From: Bacteroidetes bacterium HGW-Bacteroidetes-8
GTDB lineage: Bacteria > Bacteroidota > Bacteroidia > Bacteroidales > UBA932
DNA length: 64,000 nucleotides
NCBI GenBank assembly: GCA_002840895.1
Contig: PHCZ01000011.1
Location: 62,001-126,000, forward strand
Reading direction: 5' to 3'
Position 1 is the first letter of the stretch. Each line of letters starts with the position of its first letter. This document shows positions 8,585-18,221 of this stretch, one piece after another. Position numbers and translations under genes: made by a program. The notes beneath the pieces are model-generated. The model ran no database searches. It was given only the letters and a program-made list of their open reading frames with translations, and had not been told where the DNA came from.

Positions 8585-11500
8585 ATGGTAGTAGTTAAGA
8601 AAGAGGGGATTATTCTGGAGAAGAGCTCCAATGAATTTGAGAATGAGGGTGTGCTTAACCCTGCTGTCATTCGTGTAGGAGACAGTGTACATATATTCTA
8701 CCGGGCTGTGAGTAACGGAAATTACTCAAGTATTGGTTATTGCAGGTTAGATGGACCGTTAACTTTAGCAGAGAGATGGGATAGACCTATAATGGTCTCG
8801 GAGTTTGATTATGAGGCGCACGGAGTCGAAGATGCACGAATAGTATCTATCGACAACACATACTATATGACATATACTGCATATGATGGGATAAATGCGC
8901 GAGGAGCTTTGGCTACATCTAAAGATCTTAGAAATTTCACAAAAAAGGGGATTATTGTACCTCCAATTACCTACTCCGAATTTGTTGATATCGCAGAAAA
9001 TGTGGGTGAGATAAATATAAAATATTATCGCAACCATAAATTTTACTATCAGGAGGCAGATCCCGAGAAGAAGATGATGCTTTGGGATAAAAACGTTATC
9101 TTTTTTCCTAGAAAAATTGATGGAAAATTTGTTTTTCTTCACAGAATAAGACCTGGAATTCAAATTGTTAGTGTAAATAGCCTGGATGAGTTGACAGAAA
9201 GTTTCTGGAGAGACTATTTTCACAATTTTCACGATTATATAGTTCTCGATCCAATATATTCACACGAATACTCCTATGTAGGAGGCGGTTGCCCTCCTAT
9301 AGAAACGGAGGCCGGATGGCTTCTCATCTATCACGGAGTAGAGAAAACTCAAAGAGGGCTAGTCTACTCTGCTTGTGCAGCGCTTCTGGATATTGACAAT
9401 CCAGCAAAACTGATATCGCGCCTACCCTACGCTCTCTTTTCACCCGAATATGACTGGGAGCTAATCGGCGAAGTAAATAATGTTGTCTTTCCAACCGGAA
9501 CAGCTCTCTTCGGAGATACGCTCTTCATCTATTACGGAGCAGCAGATGAACAGATTGCCTGTGCATCTTTAAACTTACCATCTCTGCTAAAAGAGTTGGT
9601 GGAGAACAACGATGAGGCAGATAAATCAATAGGAATGACTCCGGAGATACTTGTTCTAACATCATATCCTCCCAGAGTTTGCGGAATTGCTACGTACTCG
9701 CAAGATCTTATAACTGCGGTTACAAATAAATTTGGCAGCTCATTCTCAATTAAAATTTGTGCCTTGGAGACTCCATTTGAGAAGCATAGCTATCCAGACG
9801 AAGTTGACTATATTCTTAACACTTCTGAGTATAAAGATTACCAAAAGCTTACAGATTTCATTAACAATAATGATTTAATAAAAGGTATTCTTATTCAACA
9901 CGAGTTTGGGCTATTTGATAATGAAAATGAAAATGATCTGTTCGGCAAATTTTTATTCACGCTCCAAAAACCTGTAATTCTGGTTTTTCATACTGTAATT
10001 CCTAACCCGGACAGCTTCTTAAGAGTTAAAGTAAAAAACATCATTGACGCTGTTGGTGCAATTATAGTAATGACAAATAACTCTGCAAAGATTCTTATTA
10101 ATGAATATGATGCAGTAAAGAGCAAGATCTCCGTAATACCACACGGCACACACCTGGTGTTTCACTCAGATCGAGATTTTCTTAAAAGCAAATACAAATT
10201 AAAAGGGAAAAAAGTTCTTACAACCTTTGGACTTCTCAGCTCGGGAAAGAGCATAGAGACAACTCTGGATGCACTTCCTACAATAATAAAAAAATACCCG
10301 GAGGTAGTATTCATTGTGATCGGCAAAACGCACCCCACAATTATTAAGTCCGAAGGGGAGAGATATAGGGAGATGTTGGAGGCAAAAGTCTCTGCTTTGA
10401 AGATTGGCAAGCACGTAAGATTTATTAATAGTTTTATGGCTCTCGAAGAGCTGCTCGAGTATCTGCAACTTACAGATATATATCTTTTTACTACAAAAAA
10501 TCCATTTCAGGCAGTGAGTGGCACATTCGCCTATGCAATGAGTTGTGCCTGTCCTATTATATCAACTCCAATACCTCACGCAAAAGAGGTTATGAATAGA
10601 GATACCGGGATAATTATAGATTTTGGTAGTTCCGATCAACTTGCACAAGGTGTTATACGTCTGTTAGGTGATGAGCCTTTAAGATTGAGTATGAGTTCAA
10701 ACGCGCTTCAGAAAATTGTCTCAACATCCTGGGAGAACTCTGCTATTGCTCACGCTGAGTTGTTTAAGAAGATAATTCAGGACAATATTCCGCTTAAATA
10801 TAATCTGCCTAAAGTAAATCTGGGATATATTAAAGAGATGACAACCGATATTGGTATTATTCAATTTGCAAGAATAAATCAACCGGATATAGGCTCGGGT
10901 TACACTCTTGACGATAACGCAAGAGCACTAATAGCGTTATGTATGCACTCCAAACTGACCTCAGACCCACAAGAGACAGATCTTATAAGAACATATCTTA
11001 ATTTCATTGACCTCTGTCAACAACCATCCGGGAATTTTTTAAACTATGTAGACCCGCAGTGCAACTTTACAGAGCAGAACAATGTAAATCTTGATGATGC
11101 AAATGGAAGAGCCATTTGGGCATTAGGGTACACTATCTCTCTAAGCTCCATTCTTCCGGAAAAACTGGTCTCAAAAGCTATTAAAATAATTAAACGAGCT
11201 ATCCCTTACATAAAAAATATGTACTCCAGCAGAGCGATGGCTTTTGCTGTAAAAGGTCTCTATTTTTACAATCTGCACTCTTCTTCAAAAGGAAATATTA
11301 AGCTTATAAAAATTTTTGCAGATAGGCTTTCGGAGATGTTTAAGCACGAATCGTCAAAAGATTGGATGTGGTTTGAAGATTATCTCACATATGCAAACAG
11401 CTCCCTTCCGGAGAGTATGTTATATGCGTGGCTTGCAACTGAAGATCAAACCTATAAAGAGGTATCTGTAAAATCATTTAAATTTTTACTTTCCAAAACC

Positions 11501-11860
11501 TTTAAGCGAAGCGGAATTGTGGTAATCTCGAATAAGGGGTGGTTACAAAAAGGAGAAATACCTGGAGATTATGGAGAACAGCCTATTGATGTCGCCTATA
11601 CAATAATGGCTTTAGGTACGTTCTATGACATTTTTAAAGAGGATGAGTATATTAAAAAGATCTCAATTGCCTTTAACTGGTTTCTAGGGAAGAACCGTTT
11701 AAACCAGATTGTCTACAATCCTTGCACAGGCGGGTGTTATGACGGTCTTGAAGAGACACACGTGAATTTGAATCAGGGGGCAGAGTCCACAATAAGCTAC
11801 CTGCTTGCAAGACTCACTATTGGAAAGTACTACACCTTTAATGCAAATATTAAGAGATGA
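8585..11860 (+). CDS. GH130 mannoside-phosphorylase-like / GT4 glycosyltransferase / helical domain fusion
   Basis: The ATG at 8585 starts exactly at the GH130-like domain; the 26 upstream in-frame codons look non-coding. Residues about 1-350 are GH130-like: YRAVS, GVEDARI with the expected catalytic Asp at 83, GGGCPPI, YHGV and YYGAAD. Residues about 360-740 resemble a GT4 glycosyltransferase (SYPPRVCGIATYSQ, HGTH, TFGLLSSGK, VSGTFAYA). Residues about 745-1090 form a helical domain starting DIGIIQFARINQPD, with GYTLDDNARAL, probably an alpha/alpha toroid. In many bacteria these activities lie in adjacent genes. The likely role is cytoplasmic synthesis or turnover of a mannose-containing glycan. 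No signal peptide is present. Confidence 0.83.
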   Translation: MVVVKKEGIILEKSSNEFENEGVLNPAVIRVGDSVHIFYRAVSNGNYSSIGYCRLDGPLTLAERWDRPIMVSEFDYEAHGVEDARIVSIDNTYYMTYTAYDGINARGALATSKDLRNFTKKGIIVPPITYSEFVDIAENVGEINIKYYRNHKFYYQEADPEKKMMLWDKNVIFFPRKIDGKFVFLHRIRPGIQIVSVNSLDELTESFWRDYFHNFHDYIVLDPIYSHEYSYVGGGCPPIETEAGWLLIYHGVEKTQRGLVYSACAALLDIDNPAKLISRLPYALFSPEYDWELIGEVNNVVFPTGTALFGDTLFIYYGAADEQIACASLNLPSLLKELVENNDEADKSIGMTPEILVLTSYPPRVCGIATYSQDLITAVTNKFGSSFSIKICALETPFEKHSYPDEVDYILNTSEYKDYQKLTDFINNNDLIKGILIQHEFGLFDNENENDLFGKFLFTLQKPVILVFHTVIPNPDSFLRVKVKNIIDAVGAIIVMTNNSAKILINEYDAVKSKISVIPHGTHLVFHSDRDFLKSKYKLKGKKVLTTFGLLSSGKSIETTLDALPTIIKKYPEVVFIVIGKTHPTIIKSEGERYREMLEAKVSALKIGKHVRFINSFMALEELLEYLQLTDIYLFTTKNPFQAVSGTFAYAMSCACPIISTPIPHAKEVMNRDTGIIIDFGSSDQLAQGVIRLLGDEPLRLSMSSNALQKIVSTSWENSAIAHAELFKKIIQDNIPLKYNLPKVNLGYIKEMTTDIGIIQFARINQPDIGSGYTLDDNARALIALCMHSKLTSDPQETDLIRTYLNFIDLCQQPSGNFLNYVDPQCNFTEQNNVNLDDANGRAIWALGYTISLSSILPEKLVSKAIKIIKRAIPYIKNMYSSRAMAFAVKGLYFYNLHSSSKGNIKLIKIFADRLSEMFKHESSKDWMWFEDYLTYANSSLPESMLYAWLATEDQTYKEVSVKSFKFLLSKTFKRSGIVVISNKGWLQKGEIPGDYGEQPIDVAYTIMALGTFYDIFKEDEYIKKISIAFNWFLGKNRLNQIVYNPCTGGCYDGLEETHVNLNQGAESTISYLLARLTIGKYYTFNANIKR

Positions 11861-11876
11861 TTGAGAGTTTACCGGG

Positions 11877-13139
11877 TTATCTTACTTGAAAAATAACTGC
11901 AAAGGTAAATTCAACCTCCTTCTCCTGCCACTCAGGGATTTGAACTTCAGAAAGTTTTTTAGCAACCCTTATGCACTCTTTTTCGAGTAATTTTATGTTT
12001 TTGGTACCCACAGGTTTAGTGTCGGGATTTTTTGCGTAACCCACAACAATAATCTCTGGCAATAGCTGGGAATCTATCTCCTCCTTGGACTTTTCAATTT
12101 CACACTCCTTTACAATCCCCTTCCTTACCTCTACCGAGACATATATCTTACCTTCGGTTGAAGACTCCTTTGCCTCCAATGGATATAGTAAGTTCCGGGC
12201 TATAAATTGAGTAATTATCTTTGCCGAAGCTTCTGATAACTCTCTTTCCATTCCTTTCGGCTCAGTTGCCGGGCGAAAAGAGAACATTACAAACAGCAGT
12301 GCTGCAACAGGAAGAATAACCAGATTCTTCAACGCTGCATAATTTCTTGATGGTTTTTTGTTAATCATAACGATTCTTTTTTTAATTAGATTTGAAAAAC
12401 TGTGAGCCAATGGAATATTAATACTGCCTGTGGCTATATTTAATAAAGTATATTGGTAATCTTTAACGCGCCCTCGCTCCTTTAACGCTTTACTATCTGC
12501 AATGTATTCGTGATTTAGCACTATTGATCTCTTCAAAAGCCATATAAACGGATTAAACCACAGCAGCGGAATAAGAATTTCTACCAGTAGAAGATCGAAT
12601 GTGTGCCCCTCTTTTATATGAATTTTTTCGTGCTCAAGCACCTCAGTATATGCAGCACTATTAAATATCTTCTCAGGAATAACTATATATGGGAAGAATG
12701 AGAATGAGGAGTAATCTAACTCTGTAATTATTACGGCAGGAAATCTCTCGTTTAGAACCCTCCCTTTTCTAATGATCTTATGCGTTTTTAACAACCCAAA
12801 CGCAAGTTTTATATAAAGAACCAGGGTAACAAGAAGATAAATAGTTAAGAGGGTATATATGAAGTCAATCTGAGTAATATTACTGGAAACGGCCGTCTCA
12901 ACATAATCCCCGGTCGAAACAAACACCCCAACTCGCTCCAGGGCAAGATTTTGTGACACCCCTGTTTTGAAAGGTGCCAAACGAATTAATGGGATAATAA
13001 TTGAGATAATGGGAATACCAACCAGTAAAACCCTGTTTCTCCTGTAAAAGGTATCTCCTCCAAAAAAGAGATTGTAGCTTAGGTAAAAAACTATAATACA
13101 GAGAGATACTTTTAATAAATATATCAGTAAATCAGCCAT
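11877..13139 (-). CDS. BlaR1-family M56 metallopeptidase with TonB-like C-terminus
   Basis: The 420-residue protein has N-terminal membrane segments (about 5-25, 37-55 and 93-115), then a zinc-protease motif H170-E171-x2-H174 (EHEKIHIKEGH), the WFNPFIW membrane segment, and NHEYIADSKAL. A further membrane segment lies near 270-285. The periplasmic C-terminal 110 residues (ITQFIARNLLYPLEA to the end) resemble a TonB C-terminal domain rather than the penicillin-binding domain of true BlaR1, so beta-lactam sensing should not be assumed. It overlaps the BlaI-like regulator by 8 bp, as in classic blaI-blaR1 pairs. The protease presumably inactivates that repressor on a periplasmic signal. Confidence 0.88.
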   Translation of the reverse strand: MADLLIYLLKVSLCIIVFYLSYNLFFGGDTFYRRNRVLLVGIPIISIIIPLIRLAPFKTGVSQNLALERVGVFVSTGDYVETAVSSNITQIDFIYTLLTIYLLVTLVLYIKLAFGLLKTHKIIRKGRVLNERFPAVIITELDYSSFSFFPYIVIPEKIFNSAAYTEVLEHEKIHIKEGHTFDLLLVEILIPLLWFNPFIWLLKRSIVLNHEYIADSKALKERGRVKDYQYTLLNIATGSINIPLAHSFSNLIKKRIVMINKKPSRNYAALKNLVILPVAALLFVMFSFRPATEPKGMERELSEASAKIITQFIARNLLYPLEAKESSTEGKIYVSVEVRKGIVKECEIEKSKEEIDSQLLPEIIVVGYAKNPDTKPVGTKNIKLLEKECIRVAKKLSEVQIPEWQEKEVEFTFAVIFQVR

Positions 13140-13500
13140 TTTTCTCCCCCTTTTCTATTATATCGATAATTTTTTTCAGATCGTTTGGAGTTAGCTTCTT
13201 TTCATTTACAAAGAATGAGACCACATTTTTATATGACGATCCAAAATAATCATTTACGACCTCTTTCATAAAATATCTGCGAAACTCCTCCTTCTTGACA
13301 AGAGGGTAATATTCGTGATTTTTGCCATAGGCTTTATGTCCAACATAACCTTTTTCTTCAAGACCTCTAATTAGTGACGAAAAAGTTGTATACAAAGGCT
13401 TTGGTTCTGGATAAAGCTCAATAAGATCTTTAACGAAACCCTTTTTTGCTCTCCAAAGAATTTTCATAGCCTCCTCCTCTTTTCTTGTAAGTCTTTTCAT
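13132..13500 (-). CDS. BlaI/MecI/CopY-family transcriptional repressor
   Basis: The 122-residue protein begins MKRLTRKEEEAMKILWRAKKGFVKDLIELYPEP, the winged-helix start of the BlaI/MecI/CopY family. The recognition helix follows in YTTFSSLIRGLEEKGYV, and then a C-terminal dimerisation helix (about 75-120). It overlaps the M56 peptidase gene and is the first gene of the pair. An inverted repeat with arms TTCAGTTAT/ATAACTGAA and repeated ATATAAC sequences in the 80 bp upstream are probable operators for autoregulation. Its regulon cannot be read from this window. Confidence 0.9.
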   Translation of the reverse strand: MKRLTRKEEEAMKILWRAKKGFVKDLIELYPEPKPLYTTFSSLIRGLEEKGYVGHKAYGKNHEYYPLVKKEEFRRYFMKEVVNDYFGSSYKNVVSFFVNEKKLTPNDLKKIIDIIEKGEKNG

Positions 13501-13581
13501 AACTCAACTGGTTTTTTAGATATATAACTGCTTTTGCAAATATATAACGGCTTTTTCAGTTATGCAAATAAAATAACTGAA
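13501..13581 (-). promoter_or_regulatory. Probable BlaI-type operator/promoter region
   Basis: Between the repressor start and 13581 lies a perfect inverted repeat with nine-base arms (13555-13563 and 13573-13581, TTCAGTTAT/ATAACTGAA, nine-base spacer). Two further direct copies of an ATATAAC[T/C]G element lie nearer the gene. Their position immediately upstream of a BlaI-family gene makes repressor binding the natural reading. Confidence 0.5.
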
Positions 13582-13621
13582 AATTTGTCTGCAACTAAGA
13601 AATCCTTGAAAAATAACTCCT

Positions 13622-16600
13622 CTACAAAACCATTAGTGACTCCATAAAATTTCGCATATCGAATGTGACCTCAAGAAAACTCTTACCTCCTGTAATCTCT
13701 CTTATCTGTCTGTCTGCAGAGAGGGGGTCCATTCGGCCGCTCCCCATTTGATCCATAACATTGTTTACTCTGTCCCAGTACTCTTTGTGCTTTTGCCACG
13801 CCTCGTGAGAAGGTGTCCCCGGTTTTGGTCTCTTCTTTTCGAAAAGAGGGTTCATCTTACTCTTGTAATCCTTTGAGCTCCCCCGGGCAATCTCAACATA
13901 CTTTTCAACCCTCTGAAACTCAGGAGAGCCCTTCATATGCTCAGCTTTATAGTAGGTAACATCCGAAGTTTGACCCGCCCAGGCCTTGTTTGCGTGAAGA
14001 ATCCCATTCTTCTGGAGGACATTTAGGTCTGCATATGCATCTCCCACTTTACTGTGAGTAATATTCTCCCAGGAGTGTTTAGGATTTTGACCTGTCTCTG
14101 CAAGATATGCCCTCTCCCAGGCATCCTGAGCATCTGAATGCCACGCTTCAATTGAGGTATTCTCTCCGTTTTTCATTGGAGGTATTGGTTTTCCGTCGGG
14201 GCCAATCTTTGCCTTTCTTCCTGCATCGTAGTCCATATTTACAGTCTTACTGCCAAGCAGATCTTCCGGTTGAACAGTCTCGCCTCTGGCCTGCTTCTCC
14301 CTTGCACGTTGCAATTCTGCAGGGTTAGGTCTGTTACGGATCGGCTCCAGCTGCTCCTTACTCCACCCGCGACCATCCATATCCTGCTGAAAACGCTTCT
14401 CAACCCTAGTGTGAACTCTGTCCATAGAGTTGCTGTAACGTTTTATCAGATCAAGATTTTTTGGATTTTTTTGCATAGTCTTCATCATCATCTTGGCCTG
14501 AGGGGAGCTGTGAATTTTTGCAGATCTGTCGTCCAACTCCACCAGAATCTTCTTTATCTCACTTGGCGGTGCGCCGGCTTTTCTTGCCTGCTCGAGCTTC
14601 TCATATGTCCTCTTGTATGAGGTTACCTTATTCCTACCATCTGCAACCTGCTCTCTGTAAATAGCCATCTCCTGTTGGGAGAGAGGGCGGTTGAAATCGT
14701 CCAGATCCTTGGCAGGTTTTGCCTTTGGACGGTTAGGATCCGGAGCCTGTGACTGAGATGCTCTTTTTGAGTTGGGGCCGTCAATCTCAGGAAACTCCCC
14801 GTTTGGTCTTGAGAAGGCAGATGATATCTTTCCCATACCAAAGTTAAGCGCTTTGTCGGTGATATAACCCTTTGCAGCCTCCCACCCTGCCCCTTTTATT
14901 CCGTCAATAAAGTCCCCTCCATTATTGACAGCCTCCTCAAAGCCTCTAAACCCGTCAACAGCCAGCCCTGCAGCCGTATTATAAGATCCTGCCACCCTCA
15001 GGAAGGCCTCTTTAGGCCCTCCCTCTATGTAACCGGTTACCCCCTGATACATATTATTCACATACTGTCCGCCAAAAAGTGATAGTCCCATCATAGTGTA
15101 GTCTGCTGTAGTCTTTACTACCTGTGCAGTTTGCAGGCAGCTCTCGGCCCACTCTGCCTCTTCGACTGCCTCTTTATTATCTGCTTTTGCCTGAGCTATT
15201 TTCTCTTCGTAATATTTCTTCCCTATAGCGTTAGCCTCCTCAACAACTGCTCTTGCACCCGCCTCGTCCAGATTCCCCACCATCTCACCTTTGAATTTGC
15301 TGTTAATTATCTCCCTCGCCTCCCTAGCTTTATCATCCGGAAGACGATCTGCTGCCTCATAGGCCTTTCTTATGCTGCGGCTTATATTCTCCATCTTCTG
15401 CTGATTCTGTGCAATGTTTTGTATAAAGCTGCTCTTTGCATAGTCGTCCCAGGCAGATCTTGTATGTACGGTTTTACCTGTCCTGATTGTCGCAATGCGG
15501 TCCTTCTCTGCCTGCTGGTCTGCCTGAGCACCAAGAATTCTGAGCCGCAGAGACTCTCTTCTTATGGGATCTCTCTCTTTTGCCAGCTCCTCTCTGTCCT
15601 TAACCATATTCTTGTCAATAATTGCCAGGTTGTTTACGTGGAACTGTACTGCCTCCTCGTCCAACTTTTTACGCTCCTCTGCACTCTTATCATCAACTAA
15701 ATGCAACCCACTTGATGTCGGCTTTGCAGATGTCTGTACAGGGCTCTTCTTAACTGTACCGGCAGATGCAACTCCACCCGACATCTCTGCTGCAAAGCTC
15801 TTCTTAAGCTCATCCGGAATAAATATATTATCGGGATCGTGGGCAAAATCGTCCCATCTCCCCTCTTCCGTCCACTTTATAGCTGTTTTAAAAAAGGCAT
15901 CTGCCATACGGTTCTTGGTAATTGCCTTTGTAAACGAATCCTCCCATATAGAGAAATTTTTATTCTGCTTCTTATCAAGGTCAATCAGTTGCCTCATCCT
16001 TGAATCTGAAGTCTCAGGAAATGAAGGTATTTGAGGGTAATTGAACTTTAGAAAATAGTTGAAAATCTTTCCGTCATTTGCCCCTCCTACCCCTCTTCCG
16101 ACATACTCAGGAGCCAATAGCTCCCTCCGTATGAACTTATCTCCCATTCCTCCGGTAACACTGGTCTTTCCGGGAAGATCAGAATAGTTGCACTCTGCAC
16201 ATAGTTCAATGTTATAGTATTTCTCTCCATCGGGAGTATCTATCTTGTAGATATAGATATATTTTGGATAGTAGATCTCCCCAAGTTTATATGACGGGTC
16301 AAAAAATTGGTTCTGGGTTCCTGCCCAGCACCCCTCAGGGGTGAATGTAGAGAGAAGAGATTTAAGAAAATCCTTCTCTTTTTTGTACTGTGTTTGTCTC
16401 TGCTCCATCAGTGCACGACCATCCGGAGGATTTCCTAAATCTGTGAGTGATTTAATAATCTGTTCTAGCCTCTTTTCCCTTGAGACTAGCAGATTTTTAT
16501 ATTTGGATGCGAGATCCATATAGGCTCTCACACTCTCCGGGTCATCAAATTCCGCTGCGAATCCGGCATTTTGGACCGCCTCCTCCAAAAGCTGGCTGGT

Positions 16601-17467
16601 CTGAACAACGGCAGCTCTGTAAAGCAGGAACTCGCCCAAAAGAGGGTTGAATTTATTCATATAATCTACCGCCTCTTTGAAAGGGGTCTGCCTCAGAGGA
16701 GACCAGCCCTCTATAAATTCGGCCTCTTGCGAGTCGTTCATCGGTCCATAAACAAGTCTCATCCCCTCCATTGCCGCAGCAACAGACCCATCCCACTGAC
16801 TGGCAGTAATTTTATTTATATCCAGAAACGGTATCTGTTTTGCAGGCTGGATTGTCTCTCCCTTTACTTCGAGAGCTCTTGTTGCAGCTATCTTCTCAGT
16901 TGTCCCCTTTTTAATATTTTCATTGGGTTTGGGGCCTGCAATAGTTATCCCTGCGATGAAATCTGCAGCCTCTTTCCTGAGCTCCTTTTTTTTATCTGCT
17001 TTATCAAAGACAAAAACCTGATACATTAATCCATCAACCACAGGCGTAAATATAAAACCTCTGTGATTGAAAGCAGGGGCTATGTATGACATCATATGGC
17101 ACTTATCTTTTCCAAGAGTTTTGTACCGACTTTCATATTCAACGTGATCTATAAAATCATTTCGATCTTGATGGCTCTTTTTAATATAGCCAATATGGGT
17201 CTCGAAATCTCGAATATGTCTGGTAATAGTCCCTTTGTGTCTTAATCTTACAATGTATCGCAACTCACCATTGACAATTTGCCTGAATGTAAGAAACTCT
17301 TCATTGGAGAACTCCTTGTCCAGAGTCCAGTTTGGAAGGAGTTTGTACTCAAAGATTCCTGTTTGCCCGCTCTTAACCTGGGAGTAGAGATATCCCTCAC
17401 TGTTAAGATTTAACGAAGCAATAGCCAGGAGTACAAAAGCCATTGCAGTTTGCATAATACTTCTCAT
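13622..17467 (-). CDS. Very large secreted protein of unknown function, polymorphic-toxin-like layout
   Basis: This 1281-residue protein has an N-terminal signal peptide (QTAMAFVLLAIASLN). Residues about 30-190 form a compact alpha/beta domain, and 200-340 are helical. Residues 370-480 form a beta-rich segment with paired cysteines (ELCAECNYS) and many aromatics. Residues 590-770 are strongly coiled-coil (charged, Ala/Glu/Lys-rich). Residues 780-880 are Gly/Ala-rich and weakly hydrophobic (MMGLSLFGGQY, GWEAAKGYITDKALNF), like the linker before the toxin module in some polymorphic toxins. The last 330 residues are hydrophilic, ending in MESLMVL. I do not recognise a family or a known toxin domain, and no immunity gene is apparent. 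It appears to be monocistronic. Confidence 0.7.
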   Translation of the reverse strand: MRSIMQTAMAFVLLAIASLNLNSEGYLYSQVKSGQTGIFEYKLLPNWTLDKEFSNEEFLTFRQIVNGELRYIVRLRHKGTITRHIRDFETHIGYIKKSHQDRNDFIDHVEYESRYKTLGKDKCHMMSYIAPAFNHRGFIFTPVVDGLMYQVFVFDKADKKKELRKEAADFIAGITIAGPKPNENIKKGTTEKIAATRALEVKGETIQPAKQIPFLDINKITASQWDGSVAAAMEGMRLVYGPMNDSQEAEFIEGWSPLRQTPFKEAVDYMNKFNPLLGEFLLYRAAVVQTSQLLEEAVQNAGFAAEFDDPESVRAYMDLASKYKNLLVSREKRLEQIIKSLTDLGNPPDGRALMEQRQTQYKKEKDFLKSLLSTFTPEGCWAGTQNQFFDPSYKLGEIYYPKYIYIYKIDTPDGEKYYNIELCAECNYSDLPGKTSVTGGMGDKFIRRELLAPEYVGRGVGGANDGKIFNYFLKFNYPQIPSFPETSDSRMRQLIDLDKKQNKNFSIWEDSFTKAITKNRMADAFFKTAIKWTEEGRWDDFAHDPDNIFIPDELKKSFAAEMSGGVASAGTVKKSPVQTSAKPTSSGLHLVDDKSAEERKKLDEEAVQFHVNNLAIIDKNMVKDREELAKERDPIRRESLRLRILGAQADQQAEKDRIATIRTGKTVHTRSAWDDYAKSSFIQNIAQNQQKMENISRSIRKAYEAADRLPDDKAREAREIINSKFKGEMVGNLDEAGARAVVEEANAIGKKYYEEKIAQAKADNKEAVEEAEWAESCLQTAQVVKTTADYTMMGLSLFGGQYVNNMYQGVTGYIEGGPKEAFLRVAGSYNTAAGLAVDGFRGFEEAVNNGGDFIDGIKGAGWEAAKGYITDKALNFGMGKISSAFSRPNGEFPEIDGPNSKRASQSQAPDPNRPKAKPAKDLDDFNRPLSQQEMAIYREQVADGRNKVTSYKRTYEKLEQARKAGAPPSEIKKILVELDDRSAKIHSSPQAKMMMKTMQKNPKNLDLIKRYSNSMDRVHTRVEKRFQQDMDGRGWSKEQLEPIRNRPNPAELQRAREKQARGETVQPEDLLGSKTVNMDYDAGRKAKIGPDGKPIPPMKNGENTSIEAWHSDAQDAWERAYLAETGQNPKHSWENITHSKVGDAYADLNVLQKNGILHANKAWAGQTSDVTYYKAEHMKGSPEFQRVEKYVEIARGSSKDYKSKMNPLFEKKRPKPGTPSHEAWQKHKEYWDRVNNVMDQMGSGRMDPLSADRQIREITGGKSFLEVTFDMRNFMESLMVL

Positions 17468-17603
17468 TATATTATGATTTTAATCCACTATAAATTTAAA
17501 CTAATTTCCGGCTAGAAATTGACCGGATTATCAAAAAGCAGTTATTTTTTACGAAATGGCGTTAAACAAAAAATTATACCTTTATGTTTCAAAACCAAAT
17601 TTT

Positions 17604-18092
17604 ATGAAAATTGATTTAACTGAGGTAGAGATAAAGCCGGTAGAGGAAAAGGAGATAGAGCTGCTTACGAAATACAGGATGGCCTATCTAACCGAACTGC
17701 AAGGGGAGCAGTCATCTGAATATCAGATGAAACTTAATAAAGAGCTTAATATGTTTTTTGAGCAGGCTATGGCAGAGCAGCGCTTCTTCGCCTTTATGGC
17801 GGCGTATAAGGGAGAGGTTGTCAGTTTTGGGGCTATGGTGGTAAAGAAGATTCCCGGAGATTTCAATAAACCTTTTTACCTGGAGGGGGATATATTGAAT
17901 ATGTACTCCATCCCTTCGGTCAGAAGAAATGGTGTCTCTGCACTAATACTAAAGCAACTAATTGATGAAGCGGGTAAACGTGGTATAAGCAAAATCTCTC
18001 TGCATACCACAAAAGAGGGCGAAAAGCTATACCGAAATTTTGGGTTCAGTGAGCCTATTTACCCTGTTTTAGAGCTATGCACCAACTTCTAA
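17604..18092 (+). CDS. GNAT-family N-acetyltransferase
   Basis: The 162-residue protein (from the ATG at 17604; a start 16 codons upstream is possible but lacks family similarity) follows the GNAT fold. N-terminal strand and helix (IKPVEEKEIELLTKYRMAYL) lead to the central strands FFAFMAAYKGEVVSFGAMVV and the acetyl-CoA loop MYSIPSVRRNGVSALILKQLIDEA. The C-terminal strand is ISLHTTKEGEKLYRNFGFSEP. The pyrophosphate-binding R/Q-x-x-G-x-A motif appears as RRNGVSA. The acceptor substrate is not evident. It diverges from the 1281-residue gene with a short shared upstream region. Confidence 0.85.
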   Translation: MKIDLTEVEIKPVEEKEIELLTKYRMAYLTELQGEQSSEYQMKLNKELNMFFEQAMAEQRFFAFMAAYKGEVVSFGAMVVKKIPGDFNKPFYLEGDILNMYSIPSVRRNGVSALILKQLIDEAGKRGISKISLHTTKEGEKLYRNFGFSEPIYPVLELCTNF

Positions 18093-18221
18093 ATATGTTA
18101 CTGAAATAGGGTTAGCTTCACAATGTGGGAATAATGCAACTTTAACAATAAGTTATGTAAGAAATAAAAGGCGGCAGATGGTCAACTTTGTTTTATAGAA
18201 AACCTAAATAATAAAATCATT

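Noticed and set aside
8765-9232. 155-codon minus-strand frame
   Set aside because: Antisense to the GH130 domain, whose motifs are clear.
15131-15700. 189-codon plus-strand frame, hydrophobic and cysteine-rich
   Set aside because: It lies antisense to the 1281-residue coding frame. Its composition is what reversed Lys/Glu-rich coiled-coil codons produce.
15564-16034. 156-codon plus-strand frame
   Set aside because: Serine/leucine-rich antisense shadow of the same large gene, with no start context or promoter.
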